From: Eutypa lata
Lineage: Eukaryota > Ascomycota > Sordariomycetes > Xylariales > Diatrypaceae
Assembly (NCBI GenBank): GCA_022661535.1
Contig: JAKULF010000005.1
Span: 930,001 to 994,000, forward strand
Direction of reading: 5' to 3'
DNA length: 64,000 bases
In this document: positions 38,856-52,098 of the stretch, one piece after another
How positions within the stretch are numbered: the first letter of the stretch is position 1
Layout of the letters: the number at the start of each line of letters is the position of its first letter
Made by a program: the position numbers and the translations under genes
Notes under the pieces: model-generated
Database searches by the model: none
The model's input: only the letters and a program-made list of their open reading frames with translations
What the model was told of the DNA's origin: nothing

Positions 38856-41800
38856 ATGGACACGCAAGGTTCGCATACTACTATCATGGAACCCTTCGCC
38901 ATTGTTGGCCTATCCTTCAAATTACCACAGGATGTCACAGATGACCTCGGATTTTGGAGGGTCCTCCAAGAGCGCAGTAATCTCTCGACAGAGTGGCCAG
39001 AGGGCCGTCTCCCACCTGACTCTCTATACCGAAAAGAGGTGCGCTAGAATAAATGAGTCGTGTTAACTGCTCACGTCCCTTCCCTCTCCAAAACAGCATA
39101 CTAACATGGAACAACGCCAGTTTTCCGCTCGTGGAGGTCATTTCTTTAAGGAAGACCCAGCATTGTTTGATGCCCCTTTCTTCTCTATTACGCCTAGAGA
39201 AGCGGCAGCAATGGACCCTCAGCAGAGGTTAGCCTTGGAAGCTAGCTTTCACGCTTTCGAAAACGGTAAGGCCACGAAAACTAATAGACCCTCCCCAACG
39301 TTACTTGGGGAACATCAAGCTGAGTCTTCTACGATTACACTTGACAGCTGGTATACCAATCGAGAGTCTCCGCGGCAGCCAAACCGCTGTCTTTGGGGGG
39401 ACCATGTCAGATGATTACTCACGGATTATATCCAAAGACTTCGATACTGCGCCACCGCAGGGACTTACAGGCATTCAGCCGTCTATCCTACCCAATCGCA
39501 TTAGCTGGTACTTTGATTTGCGTGGACCAAGTGTACACATCGATACCGCCTGCTCCAGTAGCATGTTCGCAGTGGATATGGCATGTCAAGCGTTGCGAAG
39601 TGGAAATGCCACAACAGTATGTGTACCCTTTCCAAATACCTAGCCCTCTCATTGGATTTCTGTCAGTTCATTATTAAATATACATTCCGCCTCCCCGCCT
39701 CTCGTCCCAAAATGGTTGTAAAGTCTGAATATCAATACTAACTGATAGGGACCAACTCTTAGGCTTTGGTTTTGGGTTCTAATGTCCTTCTAAGCCCAGA
39801 ACCCTCTGTTCTCCTTGGCAAAGGCAAATTCCTTTCGCCTGATAGTAAGTGTTTCAGTTTCGACGCACGGGCTAACGGCTACGCACGAGGCGAAGGAATT
39901 ATAGCTCTTGTGATAAAGCCATTGAAAAAAGCTCTACGAGATGGGGATGTGATACGCGCCGTGATACGTGGAACTGGCTCGAACCAGGACGGCCGTACAC
40001 CAACGCTTACACAGCCAAGTTCGGACTCTCAGGGGTCCCTCATTCGCCAAGTTTATTCTCAGGCTGGATTGACACTAGATCGCACCAGGTATTTCGAGGC
40101 ACATGGTAAGTGACTCTTATCAATCAGTTATTGTAATATGTTCATGGACACTTATTATATACTCCCTTTTCTCAGGAACCGGGACCCCTATTGGAGATCC
40201 GGTTGAGATGACAGCGATTGGGGGGGTATTCAGAGAGTACCGGACACCAGAAGATCCGCTCTTTGTGTAAGTTTACGTTTAATCTAAGTGCAGGGTTGAG
40301 CTAAGCTAACCATGGAGAAATAGGGGATCCGTCAAATCCAATATCGGCCATCTTGAAGGGGGCAGTGGAGGGGCTGGCATTATAAAGGCCATCCTGGCGC
40401 TCGAGAATGGAGTAATTCCGCCAAATGCTCTTTTTGAGAGCATGAATCCAGATATTGACGCAGATTTCTACAACGTTCAGGTATGTTACTCTGGTCCAGC
40501 GGGTCTAACATATTAGTACTTCTTAGTTTGACTAGAGAGCCATCACTTGCCTCGTTTCCCATATATCATTTCACTACCATGCCCAGTGGTAATCTTCCAT
40601 ATATGGTGTAGTATATTCTTTTAACATGGAAAAAGGTCCCTGTTAAGAATGTCCCCTGGCCAACCTGTGGCATAAGACGAGTTTCGGTCAACTCTTTCGG
40701 CTATGGGGGCACGAACTCTCACATCATTCTCGATGATGCCTTTCACTACCTTCGGGACCAAAACCTGGCTGGATACCACCATTGTATTACTGATACAACA
40801 ATTGAAAACGCATTCACTGTAAATGGTGCCACATTCTCCACATCCAGTGAATACGATATTAAGGACGCAACGAAGCCTATGGGTCCTAATCATCCACCAG
40901 TTCCGACCCTGCTCGTTTGGAGCGCTGCAGATTCTAGTGCCATACGGCGCATGACTCAAGCCTACCAGGAATACTATCAAGCTCACATTGCAGGTAATGT
41001 CTTCAAGACTGAGCAGTTAGCGTATACTCTGGCAGCACGGCGATCCATCATGTCATGGCGCACCTTTGCGGTGGTCGGGGAACAAGATACAAGTATAGAA
41101 ATATCCAAGGGCAGCAGCTACTTGCGATCTTTGTCTTTGTCTCAACCTATTCGAGCCTCTATCGAAAACCATAGTATTGCCTTGATTTTCAGTGGTCAGG
41201 GGATGCAATATGTAAAGATGGGACTGGAGTTACTACGGTATCCCGTTTTTGAGGAAAGTATCCAGAGGTCTGATGATGTTCTGCACTGTCTCGGCTGTGG
41301 TTGGTCAGTACAAAGTAAGTCCCGCGTAGGCTTCAGTCATGGCCAAAGATAGGTTTACAAATTCTAACACAACTTACCCTGCCTATAGATGAGCTTAATA
41401 ACGACAGCATTAAATATCCCGAGTTCAGCCAGCCACTTTGCACCGTTCTGCAGATTGCCCTGGTTGATTTACTTCGCAGCTTTGAGTTGACGCCCACAGC
41501 CGTGGTTGGGCATTCCAGTGGAGAAATTGCCGCCGCCTACGCTGTTGGGGCACTTTCACGAGCGTCCGCTTTGAAAGTGGCCTATTTCCGGGGAAAACTA
41601 GCTGAGAAACTACGCACCGAGGGTTCGCCACCTGGCGATATGATGTCTGTTAATTTGTCTGAAGCTGAGGTGCCGACATACCTAGGGCGATTGGGGCTAG
41701 CGAAAGATGCACTATACGTCGCATGCGTGAATAGCCCGGCCAATGTTACTCTTTCAGGTCCGTCTCACTATATCGATATTCTCTATCAGGACTTAGACAA

Positions 41801-44800
41801 ACATGGAATATTCGCTCGGAAGCTCAATACGGGTGTCGCGTATCACTCTCCTGCCATGCGCGCTGTCACCGTCGAATATCTTCTCTTGATGGGCTCACTA
41901 GAGGCCGATATGACGAGGTGTCATGACCACTCAATTTCCATGATCAGCTCTGTGACCGGTCTAGTCACATCTCCGAAGATGCTTTCAACACCAGAGTACT
42001 GGATCGAAAACTTCGTTGCGCCGGTACGGTTTTTGGAGGCTATGCAGGTTCTAGTCAGCAACAAATTCGACTCGATACTTCGGCCAGGAATCGGCACTAT
42101 CACGGATCTAGTAGAGATCGGCCCACACTCTTCTCTGAGGAGGCCTGTGCGAGATTCAGCCCCGGCAGAGTTACGCTATCACTCAGTCTTAGAGCGTACC
42201 AAATCACCTCTTCAGACTGTATTGATCCTTCTGGGTAAACTATTTTGCTATGGACATTCAGTTTCGATCCGTGCTGGGAACCGTCAGACTCAGGACAATC
42301 TTCCATTTTTAGTTGACTGCCCGCCCTATCCATTTGATCATAGCAGACGTTACTGGTATGAGTCACGGTTAAGTAAAGACTTTACTGCACGGCCCGAACC
42401 ACATGGGTACCTGCTTGGAAGGCGTGCTCATGATTGGAACGTGTTACGACCGAGATGGAGGAACTGGTTAAACACGGAGACAATGCCTTGGCTTAAGGAT
42501 CATGTCGTAAGTCTATCTCAAATTTCTTATTATCTATGTTTATTATACAAAATGGCACCAGTAACTTATCTTCTCCCCTTAGGTTTCCGGTACCAATATT
42601 TGTCCCGGAACAGGAATGCTAGCTATGGCCATTGAGGCCGTAAGTGAGATGGTGGCCTCAAATAACAATGTAGTTTCTGGTTTCCTCGTAAAGGACGCAG
42701 AATTCCTTGCCCCCATCCTAATCGGCGAAACGATACAGACCTCCACAGAGACAGTTCTCCATTTAAACCCTATACTCAACGCATACGAAAAAGATTCTAC
42801 GTTATACGAGATACTTATTTTCAGTTACCGCGAGGAGCGCTGGACAGAGTCCTTTCGTGCCAATGTTCAAGTCCAATATGAGCAGACTGCTATAACACCC
42901 ATTGACGGTGGCAAAGAAAATCAGTTGACTCATGAACAAGTTCTCGCATGTTGCGTGGAAGCATTCTCGACCTGCACAGAATCGCTGGGCAGGCGTGCCT
43001 TTTATCATCATTGCGATGAAAATGGCATCCATTACGGCGAGTCTTTCAAATTGCTGCGTGACATTGCATGGGATGGTCACAACGCGTCAACTGCGCAAAT
43101 TGACGTAGTATCGACCGAGGGACAGCGGATAACGGTCGATAGCCCGGTGCATCCAGCTATTCTTGATGCAGCTATTCATCTTGTCCTTGTGCAAAAGTCC
43201 CAAGGACTTACCAAGCACATTCCGACATTTATCCCACAGAGACTTACCAACTTGTGGATTTCTGCTAAGACGTGGAACCTGGAAGCATCGTTACTACGCC
43301 TGACTTCCATTCTTCAACCCGGAGTCGGCAGCTCCACCGGTCTCAGGTGCTCCGTTAATGTCTTGGCTGATGATGGCATACCCCTTTACATTCTTGGGGA
43401 CTTGACGATGACGGAGATTACACGCCCGAATGAATCTGATACAAATCGTGGAGATCGGACACTGCTTCATAACATTGCCTGGAAACCCCAACTCAGTTCC
43501 TTGTGCGCAGAAGAACTGATTCAGCTGTGCAACTCTGTTGCCCAAACTTTCGACGAGACCTTCGAGGAAAGGTGGGGGCCAAAGGCAGAGCGATCATTGC
43601 AAATGGTGGTTAGAAAAACTTTGCGGAGCTTAGTCCAGGGAAATCTCGACAACGCTCCAGCATATATGCGTCAGTACCTATCATCACTAGAACACTTATA
43701 TGCCAGCCCGGCACAGGATGAGATTGAAGAAATTCATGGTTCTGCAGTACAGACCCTCATGGATGAATGCGAAGCAGATAATCCAGATTGCGGTGTATTC
43801 TTCCAGATCGGGCGCGCTCTCCCAGCCATCCTGAGTGGTGAAACTAATCCTTTGGAGTTGATGTTCGCAACCAAGAGCGCCGAAACTCTATATACCTACC
43901 TCGCCAATCAGCAAATGCGTGATGGGCGCTTCAACGCCTTCCTTGACCTAGCTTCACACGAAAAGCCCAGTCTCAAAATTCTTGAGGTTGGCGCAGGCAC
44001 CGGCAGCATGGCACGTCATGTACTTGGCGCTCTACAGCGCCTAGAGAAAGAGACGGGCCAATGCCGCTTCGCTAGCTATACATATACAGATATTTCTCCA
44101 GCTTTTTTTGAGACGGCGAAAACGCAATTCGAGGATTTCCAAGGCAGGTTGTTGTTCAAGACTCTAGACTTAGAGCGCAGCCCGGACCAGCAAGGGTTTG
44201 AACTCGGAAGCTACGATCTTATAGTCGGGGGCCTCGTACTTCACGCTACATCAAACCTGGCAACAACCTTGCGGCGACTGCATGATTTACTCGTCCCTGG
44301 GGGCTACATCGCCTTCCATGAGGTTGTTAATACAAACAGCGCGTTCGCTAATGTCACCTTCGGCTCGCTCGAGGGTTGGTGGCTTAGTACGGAAGACTGG
44401 CGCCAGTACACCCCATTGCTAACTGAGGAAAAATGGGGTGAACTGCTGCTCGAGACTGGATTTTCTGGTGCTGATTTGGTACTTAGGGACTATAAAAGCG
44501 AGTTATGCCACCTCTGCAGCTTGATTATTTCAAAATCGATACGTGCCGCACCTGCTGGAGGGAAACTGGATAGCGTTGGAGATCAACACGGAAGCAACCT
44601 CGTGCTCCTCCTGAATCCCGATATAGATATCCAGAGAGCCCTAGCATCAAAGATCTGCGAGCAATACCCAGTTGCACGGGCTTTGGGGGTGGCTGATATC
44701 AGGGATGGGAAATGGGACATTCTAGCAGACGATATCGTAGTCTCCCTTTTAGAACTCGGCGTGCCACATCTGTCTGCACTCTCTGAGTTTGACTTCCAAT

Positions 44801-47426
44801 CGTTGAAAAAGATGGTCCAAAGCTCGCAGAACATGCTATGGGTCGGTTCTTTGCCCACCATCAATGGCAAGATGGTCGACCCTCATGCCTCCATCGCGAC
44901 AGGGTTTTTACGTGGCATCCGGTCTGAGGAACCAAGCAAGCGTATAGTTACGCTAACATTTGAGTCAGATGATCCATATTTGGAACCTAACTTGGTGACC
45001 AAAGTCCTCAGCACATGCTTTTCCAGGGAGGCTGCATCTCAGGAGCTTGAGTTCGTCGTCCGCCAAGGCTGCTTGAACATTGGCCGCTTAAAGAGAGAGA
45101 TACAACTTGATACAGAATGCCTATCTCTCGTGGAGCCACAATTGAGAACTGAGCGCTGGGGTTCCGGCCCATCGCTAGTTCTAGAAGTCGGCACACCTGG
45201 TATGCTGGATACGCTGCGTTTCGTTGAAGATCCAGTGTACCAAAGTGATCTGGTTCCAGGGGAAGTTGAAATCGAGGCTGTCGCGTGGCCCATTAGTTTT
45301 CGCGACATATTCGTTGCTCTTGGGCGACTAGGTATGGAAGGGCTAGGCGTGGAATGCGCAGGCACTGTAACGCGCATTGGGCAGGGCTGCCCATACGACA
45401 TTTGTACTGGCGACCGCGTCGTTTTGGTGCACATAGGATGCATGAGGAGTCATCCGAGGGCTATGGCCGACATGGTTGTTAAAATTCCCGATGGCTTGTC
45501 ATTTTACGAAGCGGTTGCAGCAATTAACCCAGGCGTGACGGCATATTACTCGTTGCTAGATGTGGCACGACTGCAACCTGGTGAGAAGGTCCTTATTCAC
45601 TCTGGTGCCGGGAGTACTGGCCAGATGGCCATCGCAATTGCCAAAAGGTTGGGCGCGGAAATCTTTAGTACTGTCGGGTCTGAAGACAAAAAAAGGCTAC
45701 TCATGGATCGCTTTACCATTCCTGATGATCACATATTTTATAGCCGCAATACGTCATTCGCTAAGGGAATCAAGCGAGTAACAAACGGTTACGGGGTCGA
45801 CGTTATACTCAACTCGTTATCAGGAGAGGGCCTAAGAGCTAGCTGGGAATGCATTGCACCTTACGGCCGATTTATAGAGATTGGTAAGGCGGATATTGGG
45901 TCCAACTCGTTCTTACCAATGGCCAGTTTTGCGAATAATGTCACTTTCGCCGCTGTTGATCTTCATCACATATCCCAGACAAACAACAAGCTCATGCGTC
46001 GGTTGCTAGAGAAGGTCATGGGTCTAATCGCACAACGTAAAGTATGTGGACCAATGCCCGTGCATTTATACCCCATTTCGAGAGTTGAAAAGGCTTTCCG
46101 GCACATCCAAGGAGGGACGAATACAGGTCGCATTATCATGACGGCTAGTCATGAGGACAGTGTTTTGGTAAGCCCCGTATAATAACCGCACGAAGCAATA
46201 ACTAACGGTAGAGCAGAATTTTCTAGTCAAGAAAAGTACCTGGAAGTTCGATGCTAACGCGTCCTACGTCGTTGTTGGTGGCTTCGGTGGCATTGGCCGA
46301 GCTATTCTGCGATGGATGGTGGAAAAGGGGGCCAAGAACATTATAGTGCCCTCACGTTCTGGGCCTTCCTCTCAACCTGCACTTGCTGTGGTTTCAAGCC
46401 TTACAAACCAAGGTGTTTGTGTTATAACGTCACGGTGCAATGTGGCCTCCGCTACTGAGTTATCAACTTTAGTAAGGGACTGTGCTGCTAAAATGCCTCC
46501 CATCAAAGGATGCATAAACGCCGCTATGGTACTGCAGGTGTGTTATGGTTCACTGTACATTGGTCAAGCAAACACTTACACATATACAGGATTCTATATT
46601 CGAGAATATGACGCATATCCAGTGGTCCCGAACAATCCAGTCCAAGGTCAACGCAAGTTGGAATCTCCACCAACTACTACCTGGAGATATGGATTTCTTT
46701 ATTCTGCTCTCCTCAGTTGCGGGGATCTACGGCAGTCCTGGACAAAGCAACTACGCCGCCGGCTGCACTTTTCAGGATGCCCTAGCGCGCTCCCGGGCTA
46801 GCGCTGGCTACCGAGGCTCTGTTTCCTTCAATCTTGGTTGGATGCGTACCATCGGCATCATCGCAGAGACCGAAGAATACCACCGCAACCGGGAACATGC
46901 CTCCGACATGGCCAAGGTCGAGGAATCCGACTTACTTTCTCTACTTGACCACTACTGCGACCCTTCCTTGCACCCCCTGACCGCCGAGCAGAGCCAGGTT
47001 CTCGTCGGAGCGCTCACTCCGGCAGACTTCCATATTTTAGGCAAGCCGCCCATTCCTGTCTTGAGCCGTCCGCTCTTTGCAGGCTTCAATGCCCCCGAAC
47101 TATACAAGAATGGGAGGGTCACAGACAGCGCCTCATCGCAGGAAGATCCATCTACACTGTTCCGAAAGGCAGATACGCTCCATGCAAGAAGCGCTGTTGT
47201 TGTGTCGGCTCTTAGAGCAAAGCTAGCACGAGCCCTAGAAATAAAGGCTGAAGAGGTCGACCCGCGCCGGAGCCTGTCCGATTACAGCACGGATTCTCTG
47301 ATGGCTGTGGAGTTACGCAACTGGATGCGGAGGGACTTTGGGGTCACGGTGGCGGTGTTCGACATAATGCAGGGGCGTAACATTGAAGCAGTGGGTGAGC
47401 TGGTAGCAGGCCGAGCGGAGAGCTAA
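38856..47426 (+). CDS. Highly reducing iterative type I polyketide synthase
   Basis: Core enzyme of 2583 residues. The eleven-exon model is 38856-39038, 39097-39265, 39348-39616, 39763-40105, 40176-40266, 40324-40480, 40636-41314, 41389-42506, 42583-46167, 46217-46537 and 46590-47426; all phases agree. KS has DTACSSS (Cys186), [12 protein letters not shown] and [13 protein letters not shown] has GHSSGE (Ser673). DH has HxxxGxxxxP starting at His1002 and Asp1198. The C-methyltransferase has [10 protein letters not shown] (about 1469-1478). ER covers about 1760-2190, with HSGAGSTGQ (2009-2017) instead of the commoner AGGVGQ. KR has GGFGGIGR (2219-2226) and SNYAA with Tyr2360. ACP has the DSL Ser2541. 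There is no thioesterase or reductase domain, so release must be in trans. The expected product is a reduced, alpha-methylated chain. All catalytic residues are present, so the enzyme looks functional although neighbouring tailoring genes are dead. Confidence 0.95.
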
Positions 47427-48088
47427 TTAATTTATGTCTATAGCTGCAAGTGACTCCATTTTGGCGTCGTAATGATCTGAGGACAATGTAACAAGACTTC
47501 AGTAGGTAGCCGTAAACTCGAGTGACTTCTTCATCTTTAATGAGTTTTATGACGGTTGTACATACCTAACTCCCCGAGCCTCGTGTCCCGCTACCAGACC
47601 TCAGCCGAGCCCTAACTATATGTAGATAGTTATTTCACCCACGGCTCAATATGATTAGTCTCTGCACATACAGATATATAACACCAGCCGGGCGCAGATG
47701 ATATGTGCATACGAAATGTGATGGTGATCACGCGATTCCGCCTTGGTCTATGTTCTTTATGTACCTACATAAGTTAAGTTCAACCTCAAGTATAATTATA
47801 GATATTTAGGTACCGATGATTATGCATGTAGCGAAATACACCCTTGCAATTACTGAGCTTATCGATAAGAGAACAACGGAGAAATGCAGTCTCCACCTTT
47901 TACTTTAGGAGGCCACGATTACATCTTTAACAAGAGACAACTTGGCCTATTGTATTGCACGTGCTTCTAATTATATTCTAATGAACCAAACGTAATACTT
48001 CTCTTCTCTCTCTCAACACAAATCCAACAACACCTGCCGGCATAGAGAAGTAGAAAAGACCCTATTCGTAGGGCACTGTCGATACACG
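47427..48088. other. Gap between cluster and conserved flank
   Basis: About 0.66 kb, AT-rich at left and pyrimidine-rich (CTTCTCTCTCTC) just before SEC63, as is common in fungal promoters. I place the right boundary of the accessory cluster here. Confidence 0.5.
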
Positions 48089-50279
48089 ATGAGTTCAGAT
48101 TATTCCTATGATGAACAAGGCCAATTCTATCCATTCTTTATTTTCACATTATCGCTTTTCATCACACTCCCTCTTACCTATAGCCTAATAGCGCCCACCT
48201 CTGATCCTCAAGCCCGCGCACCGCGCATACGAACAGATTACAAACCCGAAAATGCCGATTTGGTTCAAGCACAGCGAAATGCCCAGAAGCGCTCACAGCG
48301 GAGGATCAAGCGCACCCTCGTTGTCCTGTTAGGTTGGGTCGTAATGGCAGGAATGCTCTACCTCATCGTTACTACCCAACGATCAATCACCAAACTTTGG
48401 AACCCATACGATATCCTCGGTATCTCTGAGTCCGCCACAGAAAAGGAGATCAAGAAACACTACAGGAATCTTGGTCGCACACATCACCCTGACAAGATCA
48501 AGCCAGACTCGGCCAAGAACGAAACAATCGAGTCGCTCAGCAATGTCTGGGTCGAGCTAACAAAGGCATACCAGGCACTTACCGACGAAGAGATTCGCAA
48601 CAACTATATACAGTATGGCCACCCTGATGGTAAACAGGGGTTCAGTATCGGTATTGCCCTGCCTAAGTTCATTATATCCGATGGCAATGGCAAATACGTC
48701 GTTCTTGTCTACGCTCTACTGCTAGGCGTTCTACTTCCTTACTACGTCGGCTCCTGGTGGTACGGTACCCAGCGTATGACCCGAGAAGGCGTTCAAGTCG
48801 AGAGCGCAAACAACCTCTTCCGCGAGTATTCAGAGAACATCGATGTCGGAGGTGTCGTAACCGCATTGAGTAACGGCAAGGAATTCCAACAGCTGCTAAA
48901 GGGGGACAAGGCCGAGTCAGGTCTCTCCAAGATCGAATCGAGAATACTGGCTAGTGGACAGATCACCCCCTACGCAGGAGGTTTATCTGAAAAGGACAAA
49001 GAGAGGCTCGAGGACTTAGACAGCGGCGTAAGGAGAAAGGTCCTTGCTCTACTATGGGCTTACCTTGGGCGTGTGGATCTTGGTGACCCGGCCCTGAACA
49101 AGGCGAAGTTTGCGGTTGCGCCTACTGCTCAATCTCTCTGCCATGCTTTTACTGCCATCGCCGTTGCATACGGCAACACCCGTCCTATTCTAGCCTCTTA
49201 CTTCACAAGTCAGCGTCTTATCCAGTCTCTCCCACCAGCAGCTTCTCCACTGTATCAGCTTCCCCACTTCACCCCAGCTGTCGTCAAGGCAGTTGAGGGG
49301 GATTCTAAAGTTGGGGCAAGTGTACAGCAATTTATGGATCTACCGGATGATCAGCGACGAACCCTGACTGTCGGAAACGGACTGTTGAGCGAAGAGCAAT
49401 ACAAGACTGCGGTCGACGTTGCCCGCCAATTGCCCCAACTCAGACTAGCCAAGGCATTCTTCAAGGTCACTGGCGAACGAGTCATCACCCCAGGTTCTCT
49501 AGTTACTCTGGTCATCAAGGGCCGCTTTGTTCCACCCGGTAGCACCAACGTACCCGAGATTGATGAACTCGACCTAGAGGATATCGATCCAGCCGAGGAC
49601 GACCTGGATGCCCTCTTAGGCAAGAAGAAGGCAGTCAAGGATGCGAGCGGGAAGGTAGTCAAGAAGGAAGATAGCAAGCCCGTGCAGCCGCCGATAGCAT
49701 ATGCTCCTTATTTCGCCCGCGACCACTTACCCAAGTGGCACGTCTTCCTCTCCGACAGCAAGCAGGGCAAGATGGCCGTTCCACCGTGCACATTCATGGC
49801 GTTCGACAAGCCCATCTTGACGGCCGACGGAAAACCGACCTTCCACGTTCAGACGCTGAAGGCCCCAGGATTTGCCGCGCCCCCACAGCCCGGGAAGTAT
49901 ACTTTCGTCATGCACGTCGTCTGCGATAGCTACGTTGGTTTCGACACGAAGATGGAAGTTACGCTCAACGTGGAAGATGCTAGCAAGGCTGCTGCCATTG
50001 CAGCTGAGGACGAGATCAGCGAGCCAGATGAGGGTAAGTCATTCTCTTTCATAATTATTTATACATGTTCCGCTGTTCAGCATACCTACTCTATATCCTA
50101 AGACACATGCTAACGAGAATTTAGACTCTATTGCTGGCCAGATGAGCGCTCTCAAGGGCGGCCCTACGAAGCCAAGGAAGGCGGACGATTCTGACGAAGA
50201 CGAAGACGAGGAGAGTGGTACGGATGAGGAGGAGAGCGACACGAGCGCTACTAACACGGATACCGAGGATGAGTCGTGA
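48089..50279 (+). CDS. SEC63: Sec63, ER translocon J-protein
   Basis: ER membrane component of the Sec62/Sec63 translocon that recruits BiP/Kar2 for post-translational import. It has 699 residues in two exons (48089-50033 and 50125-50279). Three TM segments lie at about 14-34, 77-96 and 203-222. The lumenal J domain (NPYDILGI...HHPDK, HPD at 133-135) lies between TM2 and TM3. The Brl/Sec63 region follows to about 640, and an acidic C-terminal tail (Asp/Glu-rich, encoded mostly by exon 2) matches the usual Sec62-binding tail. Length and order match fungal Sec63. It is a conserved housekeeping gene and marks the end of the PKS-associated block. Confidence 0.96.
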
Positions 50280-51070
50280 AACAAATGTGCTATTATTACT
50301 ACTATTACATTGGATGATTACCCAAAACCAAACCTTGACCGTTGAGTCGCGGCTTATCTAATCGGCTTGGCTGCGAAGTTGTAACTTACATAGTGCGAAA
50401 ACGGTGTGCAACCGAAATGTGAAATACCTAATGGGATGGCACAGCAAACAGAGAAAAAGAGCATAAGGCATGGCGTAGACGGCGTTTAGGAGGGCGCGAA
50501 GTTGAAAGATGATTGATTGATGGACGGATGGGATGGATGTGTGGATAGGTTAGAACCACCCATCTGTTGCAATATGTATGTATGCGTGTACTTTTTCTTC
50601 TAATGGATTCCTGAGATTCAAGGATTCTGTGTTAAGTGCTCTCCTGTCTACTGTAAATACGAAGTAGAGCTGAACGTCACTATTATCTGTAAGAAGTTTC
50701 TTTTTCTGCCTTTTCTGGGGAAATGTCGCCTTTTCATTGGATCGTGTAGTTTCCTAGTATACAATTGTGGCAACCGTTAGTTAAATGTGTACATACATAA
50801 CACTACACGCCATATAATAATACTTACTTTAGCCACGCCATCTCTCCACTCCACCGGCATTAGCAGTGAGACAAGTCTCAACTCAGGGGTACATTTCACA
50901 GCTACCTCCTTGTATATGCAGGCACGGCTGAACCTATAATATATATACATATATTTGGATTACCAATACACGAAACATTTTCCGTTTTCTTCACCCTACC
51001 AATATTCCTCCATCGTTGCTATCTTATCACCCATCTAGGTAACTATCTAGCCACACAGGACACCAGAAAA
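50280..51070. other. Intergenic
   Basis: About 0.8 kb between two co-directional genes, with a TATATA-rich patch near 50938-50953. No gene is seen. Confidence 0.5.
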
Positions 51071-52095
51071 ATGGCAGAGGATTCGAGCAAGTGAGCAGCC
51101 GTTCTAGCAACGCCCGAGCTCCTCGAAAATATCCTCCTGCGCGTGGACATGCGCACCCTGCTCATCTCCGCCCAGCGCGTATGCCAGCACTGGCACACGC
51201 TAATCCGCACATCGCCTCTGCTCCAACAGGCGCTGTATCTCCGAGCAGCAGCAGCGGACCCGACACCAACAGAAACAGAAACAGCAACGCCGTCTACCAA
51301 AAACCCACTACTAGCGGAGCTGTTCTCCCCCTGGTTCCACACGGGCGAGGAATACACGATGCTGGACGAAACGACGATCCCGAACCTCGCCATCGGGAAG
51401 CGCACCTCGGCCTTCTACCGGAACGACGCCAGTTGGCGCCGCATGCAGGTACGCCAGCCGCCCGTGACGCTGCTCGGCGAGTGGAAGCGCAGTAGGGGCC
51501 CCGTGCAGTTCGACGGCCTGCAGCTGACGCGGTACCCGCGCGGCCTGCGCATGGACGACCTGTACGCTCTGGTAAGTAAGCTCTTGAAGCGAGCCCCTTT
51601 ACCCCCCCCCCCTCCCCATTTTTTTAGCCTGTCCTGAGAGCCCTTGGTCTCTAGATAGCAATACCATTTTGCTCTCCAAGATAGTCCTGAGCTCCCGAAA
51701 CATACTAAGAATGAATGGTATCTTTACTAACTCCGAGTGTTGCGAAGGGCCTGAAGTACTCCTCGCATGCGGACTGGTGCTGCGAGGTGGGGTGGGGACG
51801 GGCGCAGTTTGAGGGGTTCGATTTCTTTAGCTGGATTGGAGTGGATTATATTCGGGATAAGGTCGAGGAATTTTTTGACAACGCCGAGGTTGTGGTTGCT
51901 GTTGCGGCCGATGATCTCTTCTGTCGGTGTGGGTGTGATTTGGTGAATGGGGTGGTGGATGGGGAAGAGGAGGAGAGGAGCGAATGCGAGGATATGTGTG
52001 AGCCGATTGGGGGGTTGGTGTTTGAGAAAGCAGGTATTGATGGTGAAGTGGTGTGGAAGGGGAACTTCCACGATATTGAGAAACATTTGAACTGA
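51071..52095 (+). pseudogene. F-box protein gene with TGA at codon 8
   Basis: From ATG 51071 the frame reads seven codons and meets TGA (51092-51094). It then continues in the same frame as a clear F-box (TPELLENILLRVDMRTLL, CQHWHTLI) and a mould F-box C-terminal region. Exon 1 ends at 51571 (GTAAGT), and exon 2 runs 51748-52095 with SHADWCCEVGWGRAQFEGFDF and an acidic DEEEE-rich stretch. A GTGAGC donor overlaps the stop, but no acceptor at a workable distance would restore an F-box. Use of the in-frame ATG at 51143 would give a 294-residue protein lacking the first half of the F-box. So either the gene is broken, or it starts in an upstream exon I cannot see, or the TGA is a sequence error. 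Family role: substrate adaptor of SCF ubiquitin ligases. Confidence 0.6.
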
Positions 52096-52098
52096 TCT

